Shown here piece by piece: positions 1 through 5,962 of a DNA stretch of 5,963 nt. The DNA lies in assembly GCA_017848205.1 (NCBI GenBank), contig JAGDDO010000330.1:1-5963 (forward strand), written 5' to 3'. A model generated the notes under the pieces. It had not been told where the DNA came from and searched no databases. It was given only the letters and a program-made list of their open reading frames with translations. Origin of the DNA: Oscillospiraceae bacterium. Its GTDB lineage: Bacteria > Bacillota_A > Clostridia > Oscillospirales > Ruminococcaceae. How positions within the stretch are numbered: the first letter of the stretch is position 1; each line of letters begins with the position of its first letter. Made by a program: the position numbers and the translations under genes.

Positions 1-1239
1 ATGGCAAGAAAATTTATTGCTATGCTTTCAGCATTTTTAATGCTGGGCACAATGACTGCATGCGGTGCAGTTGACAGCGGAACTGGAAACGCAGGAACAG
101 ACACAAACACAAATGCAAACGCTGATTCGAAAACAGATGACGGCGCAAAGGACGACGCTGCTGCTGAATCAAAGGCTGATGATACTTCATCAGGCGGAAA
201 GCAGACAGTTGGTATCGCAATGCCGACAAAGTCACTTGAACGATGGAACCGTGACGGTGAATATCTGAAGGATCAGTTTGAAGCAGCAGGCTACAACGTT
301 GAGCTCAAGTATTCAGACGATGATCCTAACCAGCAGAACAACGATATCCAGGGAATGATCGCAGACAAGGTTGATCTTCTTCTTATTGCTGCTGTAAACG
401 GAAACACACTTTCACAGACACTCAGTGATGCAAAGGACGAAGGCATTGAAGTAATTGCCTATGACCGTCTTATTATGAACACTGACGCAGTTTCCTACTA
501 TGTATCTTTCGATAACTATACAGTAGGCAAGCTTCAGGGCGAATACGTAAAAAAAGAACTTGGTCTTGACAAGAACGCAGGCCCGTTCAATATCGAATTC
601 ACAGCCGGTGACCCTGCCGACAACAACGCACCTTACTTCTTCAACGGTGCCTATGATACACTCAAGGAATTCATTGACGCAGGCAAGCTTACTATCCCTT
701 CAGGCAAGGAAAAGTTTGAACAGGTAGCTACAGAAGGCTGGTCAACAGATACAGCTCTTGAAAATATGCAGAACACACTTGCATCATACTACGCTGACGG
801 AGCACAGCTCGATGTTGCACTCTGTTCAAATGACTCAACAGCTCTCGGCGTTGCACAGGCTATCGCTTCTGACTACAGCGGCTCAAACGCTCCTATAGTA
901 ACAGGTCAGGACGGCGATATCGCAAACCTTAAGAATATTGTTGACGGAAAACAGTCAATGACAGTTTACAAGAATGTAAGTGATGAAGCCGGTGTAACTC
1001 TTGAAGTTTCAAAGGCTGTTCTTTCAGGACAGACACCTGATGCAGGTCTTGTAAGCTCACTTTCAGCTGAGGCTGCATACGACACAGAAACATACAACAA
1101 CGGTAAAAAGGTTGTTCCTTCATACCTGCTTGTTCCGTATGTAATCACCAAGGATAACCTCGATCTTCTTGTTGACACTGGTCTCTACAAGTGGGACAGC
1201 GATCACAAGTACCTTGAATCAACAGCTTCAACAACCTGA
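1..1239 (+). CDS. chvE: ChvE-type multiple-monosaccharide ABC transporter substrate-binding lipoprotein
   Basis: This protein captures monosaccharides outside the membrane and delivers them to the MmsAB translocator encoded downstream. It is 412 residues long. Residues 1-20 form a lipoprotein signal peptide (RK, then a hydrophobic core) ending in the lipobox M-T-A-C, with lipidated Cys21. Residues 22-67 are a low-complexity linker rich in Thr, Asn, Asp, Ala and Ser, which makes it longer than Gram-negative ChvE proteins of about 350 residues. The sugar-binding fold (periplasmic-binding-protein type 1, Peripla_BP_4 style) starts at about residue 68. It carries the family marks GIAMPTKSLERW (71-82), YSDDDPNQQ (104-112), AYDRL (153-157), NDSTALG (277-283) and TGQDGD (301-306). 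The exact sugar (glucose, galactose, xylose or arabinose are typical) cannot be read from sequence. The ATG is the first base of the window, so its ribosome-binding site and promoter are not visible, but the signal peptide fits this start. Codon use is strongly biased (GCA, ACA, AAG, AAC), suggesting high expression. Confidence 0.93.
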   Translation: MARKFIAMLSAFLMLGTMTACGAVDSGTGNAGTDTNTNANADSKTDDGAKDDAAAESKADDTSSGGKQTVGIAMPTKSLERWNRDGEYLKDQFEAAGYNVELKYSDDDPNQQNNDIQGMIADKVDLLLIAAVNGNTLSQTLSDAKDEGIEVIAYDRLIMNTDAVSYYVSFDNYTVGKLQGEYVKKELGLDKNAGPFNIEFTAGDPADNNAPYFFNGAYDTLKEFIDAGKLTIPSGKEKFEQVATEGWSTDTALENMQNTLASYYADGAQLDVALCSNDSTALGVAQAIASDYSGSNAPIVTGQDGDIANLKNIVDGKQSMTVYKNVSDEAGVTLEVSKAVLSGQTPDAGLVSSLSAEAAYDTETYNNGKKVVPSYLLVPYVITKDNLDLLVDTGLYKWDSDHKYLESTASTT

Positions 1240-1255
1240 TGATACAGTAAACTAA

Positions 1256-1366
1256 GGAAACACTGATTAAATCGGAAATCCGGCTTTGCCGGATTTCCGG
1301 AAGTGGGATTTTGCGGGGCTTCGCCCCGAACCCCCACGCTGATTTATGAATAAATCAGCGTTTTCC
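1256..1366 (+). repeat. Palindromic intergenic repeat, copy 1 (111 bases, three hairpins)
   Basis: The block begins GGAAACACTGATT and ends AATCAGCGTTTTCC, so its ends are near-perfect inverted repeats. It holds three hairpins. The first has arms GGAAATCCGG (1274-1283) and CCGGATTTCC (1289-1298). The second has arms CGGGGC (1314-1319) and GCCCCG (1323-1328), flanked by GTGGG (1303-1307) and CCCAC (1333-1337), which can extend it. The third has 12-base arms ACGCTGATTTAT (1336-1347) and ATAAATCAGCGT (1350-1361). A second copy lies at 4385-4485 in reverse orientation. By hand alignment the two share all but six substitutions, one 8-base gap and two single-base gaps. No open reading frame of note lies inside. 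It resembles a REP-like or MITE-like non-coding element. Lying just after chvE, it could also shield the 3' end of that message. Confidence 0.85.
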
Positions 1367-1369
1367 AAA

Positions 1370-1452
1370 ATAAGAATGCACTCTACGGAAAGGGCGGGCT
1401 TTGCCCCGCCTTTTCTTATGGGAGCACTGATATGAATGAATCAGTGTTTCCC
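1370..1452 (+). repeat. Second palindromic block with a diverged terminal hairpin
   Basis: This block directly follows repeat copy 1. It contains ATAAGAA (1370-1376) facing TTCTTAT (1413-1419) around a GC-rich hairpin. It ends in another hairpin, GGGAG-CACTGAT (1420-1431) with ATCAGTG-TTTCCC (1440-1452). That last hairpin is a diverged version of the third hairpin of copy 1: the stem pair G-C in CGCTGAT/ATCAGCG is replaced by A-T in CACTGAT/ATCAGTG. Its outer end AATCAGTGTTTCC (1439-1451) is the exact reverse complement of the start of copy 1 (1256-1268). Positions 1256-1451 therefore form one 196-base unit with 13-base perfect inverted ends. Whether this is one element or two adjacent ones cannot be settled from a single example. 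Confidence 0.65.
1389..1419 (+). terminator. Rho-independent terminator or attenuator between chvE and mmsA
   Basis: The arms AAAGGGCGGG (1389-1398) and CCCGCCTTTT (1405-1414) form a ten-pair stem with one G-U pair around a six-base loop. The descending arm runs into the T-rich TTTTCTTAT (1411-1419). It lies 150 bases past the chvE stop and about 63 bases before the mmsA start. I infer partial termination, so that only some transcripts continue into mmsAB, as is usual when a binding protein is needed in excess over its membrane partners. Confidence 0.6.
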
Positions 1453-1469
1453 TGTATAAGCATGTAAAA

Positions 1470-1485
1470 AGGAGAGATATACTTG
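1470..1485 (+). promoter_or_regulatory. Ribosome-binding site and TTG start of mmsA
   Basis: AGGAGA at 1470-1475 lies seven bases before a TTG codon at 1483-1485. The TTG start gives a protein beginning M-A-E-Y-I-L-E-M-K-N, which matches the usual N-terminus of this ATPase family. The first ATG in frame (1504) would remove the start of the first beta strand and has no comparable ribosome-binding site. The TTG is therefore preferred, and it may lower translation relative to the ATG-started neighbours. Confidence 0.8.
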
Positions 1486-3060
1486 GCAGAATATATTCTC
1501 GAAATGAAAAACATAACAAAGGAGTTCCCTGGTGTAAAAGCTCTCGACAACGTAAATCTTCAGGTAAAGGCCGGTGAGATACACGCACTGGTAGGTGAGA
1601 ACGGTGCCGGTAAATCGACTCTTATGAACGTTCTCAGCGGTACCTATCCGTACGGATCCTATACCGGCGACATCGTGTACAACGGTGAAGTGTGCAGGTT
1701 CAGAACACTTCACGACAGTGAGGAAAAGGGAATAGTTATCATACATCAGGAACTTGCGCTTATACCGGAACTGTCCATAGGCGAGAATATGTTTCTTGGA
1801 AATGAACGAAAGGGAGTTCTCGGTATAAACTGGGATGAGACATATCATCAGGCATCCGAGCACATGCGTCAGGTTGGCCTTAAGGAAGAGGCTACGACTC
1901 TTATCAAGGATATCGGAACGGGAAAACAGCAGCTTGTCGAGATAGCCAAGGCGCTCAGCAAGAACGTAAAGCTGCTTATCCTTGATGAGCCGACATCATC
2001 GCTTAATGAAGAAGATTCGAAAATGCTCCTTGATCTGCTTATCAGTTTCAGGGAAAAGGGAATGACTTCGATAATCATTTCCCACAAGCTCAACGAAATT
2101 TCCTATGTAGCTGACAAGATAACTGTTGTTCGTGACGGATCGACTATCGAGACCATCGACAACGAAGGACACAATATTGATGAGGCACGTATTATACGGG
2201 GAATGGTTGGACGTGAACTCAGTGACCGTTATCCTTCGCGCGAGCACAATATAAGTGATCAGATTGGAATGGAGGTAAACGGGTGGACGGTTTATCATCC
2301 TCTGTTTACTGAGAAAAAGGTTGTGGACAACGTTTCGTTCAACGTTCACCGCGGTGAGATAGTCGGATTTTCAGGCCTGCAGGGGGCAGGACGAACAGAA
2401 CTTGCCATGTCGGTATTCGGCAGATCCTACGGATCGAATATAAGCGGATCGCTGAAGATCGACGGCAAACCTAAGGAATTTAAAAATGTACGCGAAGCGA
2501 TAGGTGCCGGACTTGCCTATGTAACGGAAGACAGAAAGGGCAACGGACTTATTCTCGCGGAAAGTATTGCGAAAAACACGACGATGGCCAGGCTCGAAAA
2601 GGTATGCAGCAATGGCATCATCAACATTGATAAGGAAAACCAGGTGGCCGAGGAGTACAAGGGGAAAATGCGTACCAAGGCACCTACTGTTCAGCAGGCG
2701 GTCGGAAATCTTTCAGGCGGAAACCAGCAGAAGGTGCTGCTCTCCAAATGGATGTTTGCCGATCCGGAAGTACTGATCCTCGATGAACCTACCAGGGGTA
2801 TCGACGTAGGGGCGAAGTACGAGATCTACTGCATAATGAATGACCTGGTAGCGCAGGGTAAGTCAGTGGTCATGATCTCGTCGGAAATGCCGGAACTTCT
2901 CGGCATGTGTGACCGTATCTACGTAATGAACGAGGGCAGAATGGTTGCTGAAATGCCTGCATCGGAAGCAACGCAGGAAAAGATCATGTCAGCCATCCTT
3001 CAGTCAGACAAGAAGGATAGTACTGATGAGTCAAAATCTCTCAATGCAGACAAAAACTGA
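1483..3060 (+). CDS. mmsA: MmsA (GguA-type) sugar ABC transporter ATP-binding protein, two nucleotide-binding domains
   Basis: This cytoplasmic ATPase powers sugar uptake through MmsB. The 525 residues hold two fused ABC domains, the normal layout and length for the sugar (CUT2) class. Domain 1 has Walker A GENGAGKST (38-46), Q-loop HQE (88-90), a degenerate signature GTGKQQLVEIAKAL (145-158), Walker B LLILDEPT (164-171) and H-loop His201. Domain 2 has a degenerate Walker A GLQGAGRTE (298-306, Arg304 in place of Lys), a canonical signature LSGGNQQK (410-417) and Walker B LILDEPTRGIDVGAK (431-445), and it lacks the H-loop His (ISSE, 465-468). This asymmetry is normal for RbsA/MglA/XylG-type proteins, so domain 1 is expected to supply the main catalytic lysine. 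The C-terminal tail (about 507-525) is short and charged. The gene starts at TTG with a good ribosome-binding site and is followed by mmsB after 76 bases. It could be annotated as a generic sugar ABC ATPase, but the pairing with ChvE- and GguB-like neighbours favours mmsA. Confidence 0.93.
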   Translation: MAEYILEMKNITKEFPGVKALDNVNLQVKAGEIHALVGENGAGKSTLMNVLSGTYPYGSYTGDIVYNGEVCRFRTLHDSEEKGIVIIHQELALIPELSIGENMFLGNERKGVLGINWDETYHQASEHMRQVGLKEEATTLIKDIGTGKQQLVEIAKALSKNVKLLILDEPTSSLNEEDSKMLLDLLISFREKGMTSIIISHKLNEISYVADKITVVRDGSTIETIDNEGHNIDEARIIRGMVGRELSDRYPSREHNISDQIGMEVNGWTVYHPLFTEKKVVDNVSFNVHRGEIVGFSGLQGAGRTELAMSVFGRSYGSNISGSLKIDGKPKEFKNVREAIGAGLAYVTEDRKGNGLILAESIAKNTTMARLEKVCSNGIINIDKENQVAEEYKGKMRTKAPTVQQAVGNLSGGNQQKVLLSKWMFADPEVLILDEPTRGIDVGAKYEIYCIMNDLVAQGKSVVMISSEMPELLGMCDRIYVMNEGRMVAEMPASEATQEKIMSAILQSDKKDSTDESKSLNADKN

Positions 3061-3078
3061 TCTCCGCACCATCCCTCC

Positions 3079-3107
3079 CCGCAGTTCCGGCGAATCCGGA
3101 ACTGCGG
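3079..3107 (+). other. Perfect intergenic hairpin between mmsA and mmsB
   Basis: The twelve-base arms CCGCAGTTCCGG (3079-3090) and CCGGAACTGCGG (3096-3107) are perfectly complementary around the loop CGAAT. No T-run follows (the next bases are CAAGATAAGAATTAA), so it is not a standard terminator. It lies 18 bases after the mmsA stop and 18 bases before the mmsB ribosome-binding site. A role in mRNA processing or in protecting the mmsA 3' end is plausible but inferred. It is unrelated in sequence to the flanking repeat family. Confidence 0.7.
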
Positions 3108-3136
3108 CAAGATAAGAATTAATCTAAGGAGTAGTT

Positions 3137-4300
3137 ATGAACGTAAAAAATTTCATAAAAAAATACACGATGGTCATCGCACTCGTCGTAGTATTCATTT
3201 TCTTTTCTGTCTGGACAGAAGGAAAGCTTCTTGTTTCACAGAACATGTCAAATCTTCTGCTTCAGAACGCATACGTGCTCGTTATGGCCTGCGGTATGCT
3301 TCTGTGTATCCTGACCGGCGGTAACATCGACCTTTCAGTAGGCTCGACAGTCTGCCTTATCGGTGCGGTAGCCGCGCAGCTGATGGCCAAATACGATATG
3401 AACGCCTGGCTCGTTATCGGTATCTGTCTGCTTCTTTCAGTGCTTATAGGCATGTGGCAGGGATTCTGGATAGGGTATATACACATACCGCCTTTTATCT
3501 GTACGCTGGCCGGAATGTTCTTATTCAGAGGTATTGGACGTGCGATACTGGAATCCAAAACAGTATCTATCAACAATGAAACATTTCTTAATATTTTTGC
3601 ATCGTATATAAAAGTTCCGGGTCTGGATGACGGCAAGGTAAAATGGTCGGCATTCGCTGTCGGTATAATCATTGCATGCATACTTCCTGTTGTTACTTTT
3701 ATAAGCCGTGCGAAGAAAAAGAAGAAGGGATACAGACAGGCTTCAGCAGTTTCACAGTATGCAAAGGTAGGAGTTATCGATGCTCTCGTTATCGTGTATA
3801 CATGGAAACTTGCTCATTACAAGGGTATTCCGGTAATGGCTCTCTGGGTACTCGCTATTGTATTCATCTACGCATTCATTACTTCAAAAACAGCCTTCGG
3901 ACGTTATTTCTACGCTGTCGGCGGTAATGAAAAGGCTACAAAGCTTTCAGGTATCGACACCAACAAGGTTTACTTCATGGCATATACATCAATGTCACTT
4001 CTCGCAGGCCTTTCCGGACTTCTCATCGCAGCCCGTATCGGTTCCATCAACGGCGATACAGGTAACGCTTTCGAAATGGATGCTATCGGATCATGCTTCA
4101 TCGGCGGAGCTTCGGCTTACGGCGGAAGCGGTTCTGTAGGCGGTGTGGTAGTCGGAGCTATCCTCCTTGGTGTTATCAACCAGGGTATGTCGATCAAGGG
4201 ACTTGATAACAACTGGCAGTACGTAGTCAAAGGTGCCGTTCTTCTTTTAGCAGTTATCTTTGACGTAGTATCCAACAAGAAGACCGGCAAGGCCGGATAA
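3137..4300 (+). CDS. mmsB: MmsB (GguB-type) sugar ABC transporter permease
   Basis: This is the integral-membrane channel subunit of the importer, presumably acting as a dimer with MmsA on the inside and ChvE outside. The 387 residues are of normal GguB length and belong to the BPD_transp_2 (RbsC/XylH-like) class. Hydrophobic segments lie near residues 11-27, 40-60, 67-84, 90-112, 118-136, 170-189, 210-224, 231-249, 279-298, 317-346 and 362-378. Family marks are TGGNIDLSVGS (60-70), FGRYFYAVGGNEKATKLSGI (254-273, minus-like cytoplasmic coupling stretch) and GSCFIGGASAYGGSGSVGG (318-336). A basic loop with KKKKK (193-197) before residue 210 corresponds to the long cytoplasmic loop typical of GguB rather than of shorter ribose permeases. 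AAGGAG at 3126-3131 lies five bases before the ATG. It is the last gene of the operon, and a strong terminator follows 43 bases after the stop. Confidence 0.93.
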   Translation: MNVKNFIKKYTMVIALVVVFIFFSVWTEGKLLVSQNMSNLLLQNAYVLVMACGMLLCILTGGNIDLSVGSTVCLIGAVAAQLMAKYDMNAWLVIGICLLLSVLIGMWQGFWIGYIHIPPFICTLAGMFLFRGIGRAILESKTVSINNETFLNIFASYIKVPGLDDGKVKWSAFAVGIIIACILPVVTFISRAKKKKKGYRQASAVSQYAKVGVIDALVIVYTWKLAHYKGIPVMALWVLAIVFIYAFITSKTAFGRYFYAVGGNEKATKLSGIDTNKVYFMAYTSMSLLAGLSGLLIAARIGSINGDTGNAFEMDAIGSCFIGGASAYGGSGSVGGVVVGAILLGVINQGMSIKGLDNNWQYVVKGAVLLLAVIFDVVSNKKTGKAG

Positions 4301-4343
4301 GAAAGAGAGTTTTAAATTCTTCATCTTTCTGATTTTCAATAAA

Positions 4344-4382
4344 AAAGAAAACGTTCGGAGTTTTTCTCTGAACGTTTTCTTT
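4344..4382. terminator. Bidirectional Rho-independent terminator between convergent genes
   Basis: The seventeen-base arms at 4344-4360 (ending CGTTCGGAG) and 4366-4382 (starting CTCTGAACG) pair fully, with a single G-U pair, around the loop TTTTT. The + strand descending arm ends in TTTTCTTT. The - strand reads CGTTTTCTTTTTT. It can therefore end both the chvE-mmsA-mmsB transcript and the opposing GGDEF transcript. Confidence 0.88.
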
Positions 4383-4384
4383 AT

Positions 4385-4485
4385 GGAAACGCTGATTTAT
4401 ACATAAATCAGCGTGAGGGTCCGGGGCAAAGCCCCGCAAATTCCACCTCCGGAAAAGCCGGATTTCCGATTTAATCAGTGTTTCC
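4385..4485 (-). repeat. Palindromic intergenic repeat, copy 2 (101 bases, inverted)
   Basis: Read on the - strand, this block is the same element as 1256-1366. It begins GGAAACACTGATT, has the CGGGGC/GCCCCG hairpin, and ends with the 12-base arms ACGCTGATTTAT and ATAAATCAGCGT followed by TTTCC. An 8-base deletion has shortened the first hairpin to TCCGG/CCGGA (4448-4452 with 4458-4462). The third hairpin keeps a perfect stem, and only its two-base loop differs from copy 1. It sits between the terminator and the stop codon of the GGDEF gene, 13 bases from that stop. The four bases TTAT flank it on both sides (4381-4384 and 4486-4489), a possible target duplication. Confidence 0.85.
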
Positions 4486-4498
4486 TTATGTTTTATGA

Positions 4499-5776
4499 TC
4501 AGTTTTCGGCTTTCATCTGTTTTTTCTTTTCGTACATGCGGCTGTCGGCGATCTGTTCGGCTTTTTCCGGATCACCGTCGGAAAGGTCATATTCAGCCAT
4601 ACCGAATGCTATCATAAGCGGAACAGGTGAACTGCCGGATGCATTGAATTTTTCCTGTTCTTCGGTGAATTTCTTTATTCCGTTGTCATAGTCATTCATC
4701 TGGTTTTCACCGTCGAGCACGGCAAAAAATTCATCACCGCCCACACGGAAACAGCGGCCGGAACTGCCGAAACTGCTGCTTATGATATCTGCTGCTGCGG
4801 TAATGAAACGGTCACCTTCAGCGTGGCCGTAGTTATCATTTACCTTCTTAAGATCATTCACGTCGAAATGTATGAAAATACATTTTCCGTCTTTCTTTTC
4901 ACGAAGACTGTTCTCAAGAGCGCTGAAAGCAGCTCGTGATCCTATTCCTGTGAGAGTGTCTTCCATTGCAAGCTTTTTCATGAGTTCAGCCTGTCTGCTC
5001 GATACACGCATGTCGATGAGTTTTCGGAACTCATAAAATGAGACCATGAGTATGAATACAAACAGTCCGATCCTTGACATAAGCGGAGTGTATGACGAAT
5101 GCAGCACGTAAAAACGGAAAATATCGAGAAAAGCACAGACGGCGACAGCCAGAAATGCTATGATTATATAGCGTATATTTTTTATGACGAAACGTTTTTT
5201 TATGACAGCATCAAAAATCAGTATTGAAATGGCGATTATTCCGAGAATGATGAGTGCATGGGTAGATACAAGGAAATCACTGTAATCTGCCACGTTAAGG
5301 CAGGTGAGTGTGAATGAAAAGATGAAATTAAGCAGTGTCAGAGCGATACCTGCATGGACAAGCGGATTTTTCTGACTTTTTGTGAATGATGCGGCATAAA
5401 CCCAGACCGGTACAGGAATAAGTTCCATTGCTGCATAGTCCATTACCCTTATAAGAAGCGGATCAGGTGAAATTATGTGAAGAATCCTTATCTGGGAATG
5501 ACACCACACGGTAAACAGTATGATGATAACACCAAGGCATATTGATTCCACCATATCTTTATAGGTGCGAAGCACCAGAATTCCGGCTGCAAAAAGGATG
5601 ACACCTATCAGAAACGTTGCGGCACAAATGCAGAATGCAGGCAGCTTTTTCTTGGCCAGTGCATTGATATAACCTGAAGAATCTTCAAGAGCTATTTCAT
5701 AAAAACCGTCCCATCTGTCATCATTAAGTGAGACGACATCGATACGTATTTCCGTAGTCCCGGCAGGTATCGGCAC
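4499..5776 (-). CDS. Membrane GGDEF-domain diguanylate cyclase, probably the 3' part of an interrupted gene
   Basis: The product is predicted to make the second messenger cyclic di-GMP from two GTP in response to an extracytoplasmic signal. From the GTG at 5776 the ORF gives 425 residues. Residues 1-45 are the end of a beta-rich extracellular sensor domain. About seven hydrophobic helices follow (near 47-69, 76-92, 112-129, 142-160, 168-189, 199-219 and 232-249), a 7TM sensor layout. A short linker leads to the GGDEF domain (about 265-420). This domain shows DTLTGIGSR (273-281), FDVNDLKKVNDNYGHAEGD (304-322, metal- and guanine-binding residues), RVGGDEF (344-350) and ADSRMYEKKK (410-419), so the catalytic residues look intact. 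The inhibitory RxxD site is absent (GSSG at 337-340). The GTG has no ribosome-binding site and lies inside a conserved-looking domain, so it is probably not the real start. See the upstream remnant. The gene converges on mmsB, and the upstream end is outside the window. Confidence 0.75.
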   Translation of the reverse strand: MPIPAGTTEIRIDVVSLNDDRWDGFYEIALEDSSGYINALAKKKLPAFCICAATFLIGVILFAAGILVLRTYKDMVESICLGVIIILFTVWCHSQIRILHIISPDPLLIRVMDYAAMELIPVPVWVYAASFTKSQKNPLVHAGIALTLLNFIFSFTLTCLNVADYSDFLVSTHALIILGIIAISILIFDAVIKKRFVIKNIRYIIIAFLAVAVCAFLDIFRFYVLHSSYTPLMSRIGLFVFILMVSFYEFRKLIDMRVSSRQAELMKKLAMEDTLTGIGSRAAFSALENSLREKKDGKCIFIHFDVNDLKKVNDNYGHAEGDRFITAAADIISSSFGSSGRCFRVGGDEFFAVLDGENQMNDYDNGIKKFTEEQEKFNASGSSPVPLMIAFGMAEYDLSDGDPEKAEQIADSRMYEKKKQMKAEN

Positions 5777-5962
5777 AGTATGTATTATGTCACCGTAACG
5801 GTTACCGTAAATACTGCCTAATACCGGGTGAAACGATTAAGTATTTGCTCCTTCAGCATTTATGTCGAAAAATATGTTGTGGCTCCGGAAACAGAGCGAC
5901 CGGCTGTCAGTATGCGGTGAGTCGAACCGGTAGAAAACTGAACCTTCCTTGTTTTCATTATA
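5777..5962 (-). pseudogene. In-frame 5' remnant of the GGDEF gene, cut by a TAA codon and by the window edge
   Basis: The frame of the GGDEF protein continues upstream of the GTG. Codons 5777-5836 read S-F-H-P-V-L-G-S-I-Y-G-N-R-Y-G-D-I-I-H-T. Then comes TAA (TTA on the + strand, 5837-5839). A further 41 codons (5840-5962) are open to the window edge and include LCFRSHNIFFDINAEGANT just before the stop. Across the stop this reads like one continuous extracellular beta-sandwich sensor of the kind found before 7TM-GGDEF proteins, in which a tyrosine often occupies about this spot. TAA is one base from TAC or TAT. I infer a single nonsense change or a base-call error rather than a natural gene boundary. 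No start codon with a ribosome-binding site occurs between the TAA and the GTG. Confidence 0.65.

Noticed and set aside
1274..1328. GC-rich hairpins as a riboswitch
   Set aside because: The same sequence occurs, inverted, between convergent genes where no downstream gene could be controlled, and no known riboswitch core is visible.
1455..1460. TATAAG as a possible -10 box for a separate mmsA promoter
   Set aside because: No recognisable -35 box lies 16-18 bases upstream, and the -10 would place the transcript start at or inside the ribosome-binding site.
1432..1467. Twelve-codon ORF (ATG to TAA, 11 residues) just before the mmsA ribosome-binding site, preceded by GGGAG
   Set aside because: It lies within the terminal inverted repeat and has no run of regulatory codons. 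The GGGAG is part of the hairpin stem. A leader peptide cannot be supported from one sequence.
1441..1863. Long - strand ORF opposite the start of mmsA (140 residues)
   Set aside because: It is a shadow of the ATPase gene and the adjoining repeat. It has no ribosome-binding site and no recognisable domain, while the + strand protein shows full ABC motifs.
3262..3681. Long - strand ORF opposite mmsB (139 residues)
   Set aside because: It lies wholly within a well-supported permease gene and has no domain-like features.
4385..4485. Repeat as part of a CRISPR array or a tRNA-like gene
   Set aside because: There is only one unit at each place with no regular spacers, and the hairpins do not fit a cloverleaf.
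5837..5839. Programmed read-through or recoding of the TAA
   Set aside because: TAA is an ordinary stop in this window (mmsB ends with it), and I see no recoding signal around it.
5861..5957. Small - strand ORF starting ATGAAAACAAGG near the right edge
   Set aside because: It is about 32 codons in a different frame from the sensor-domain remnant, which reads as a plausible protein over the same bases.
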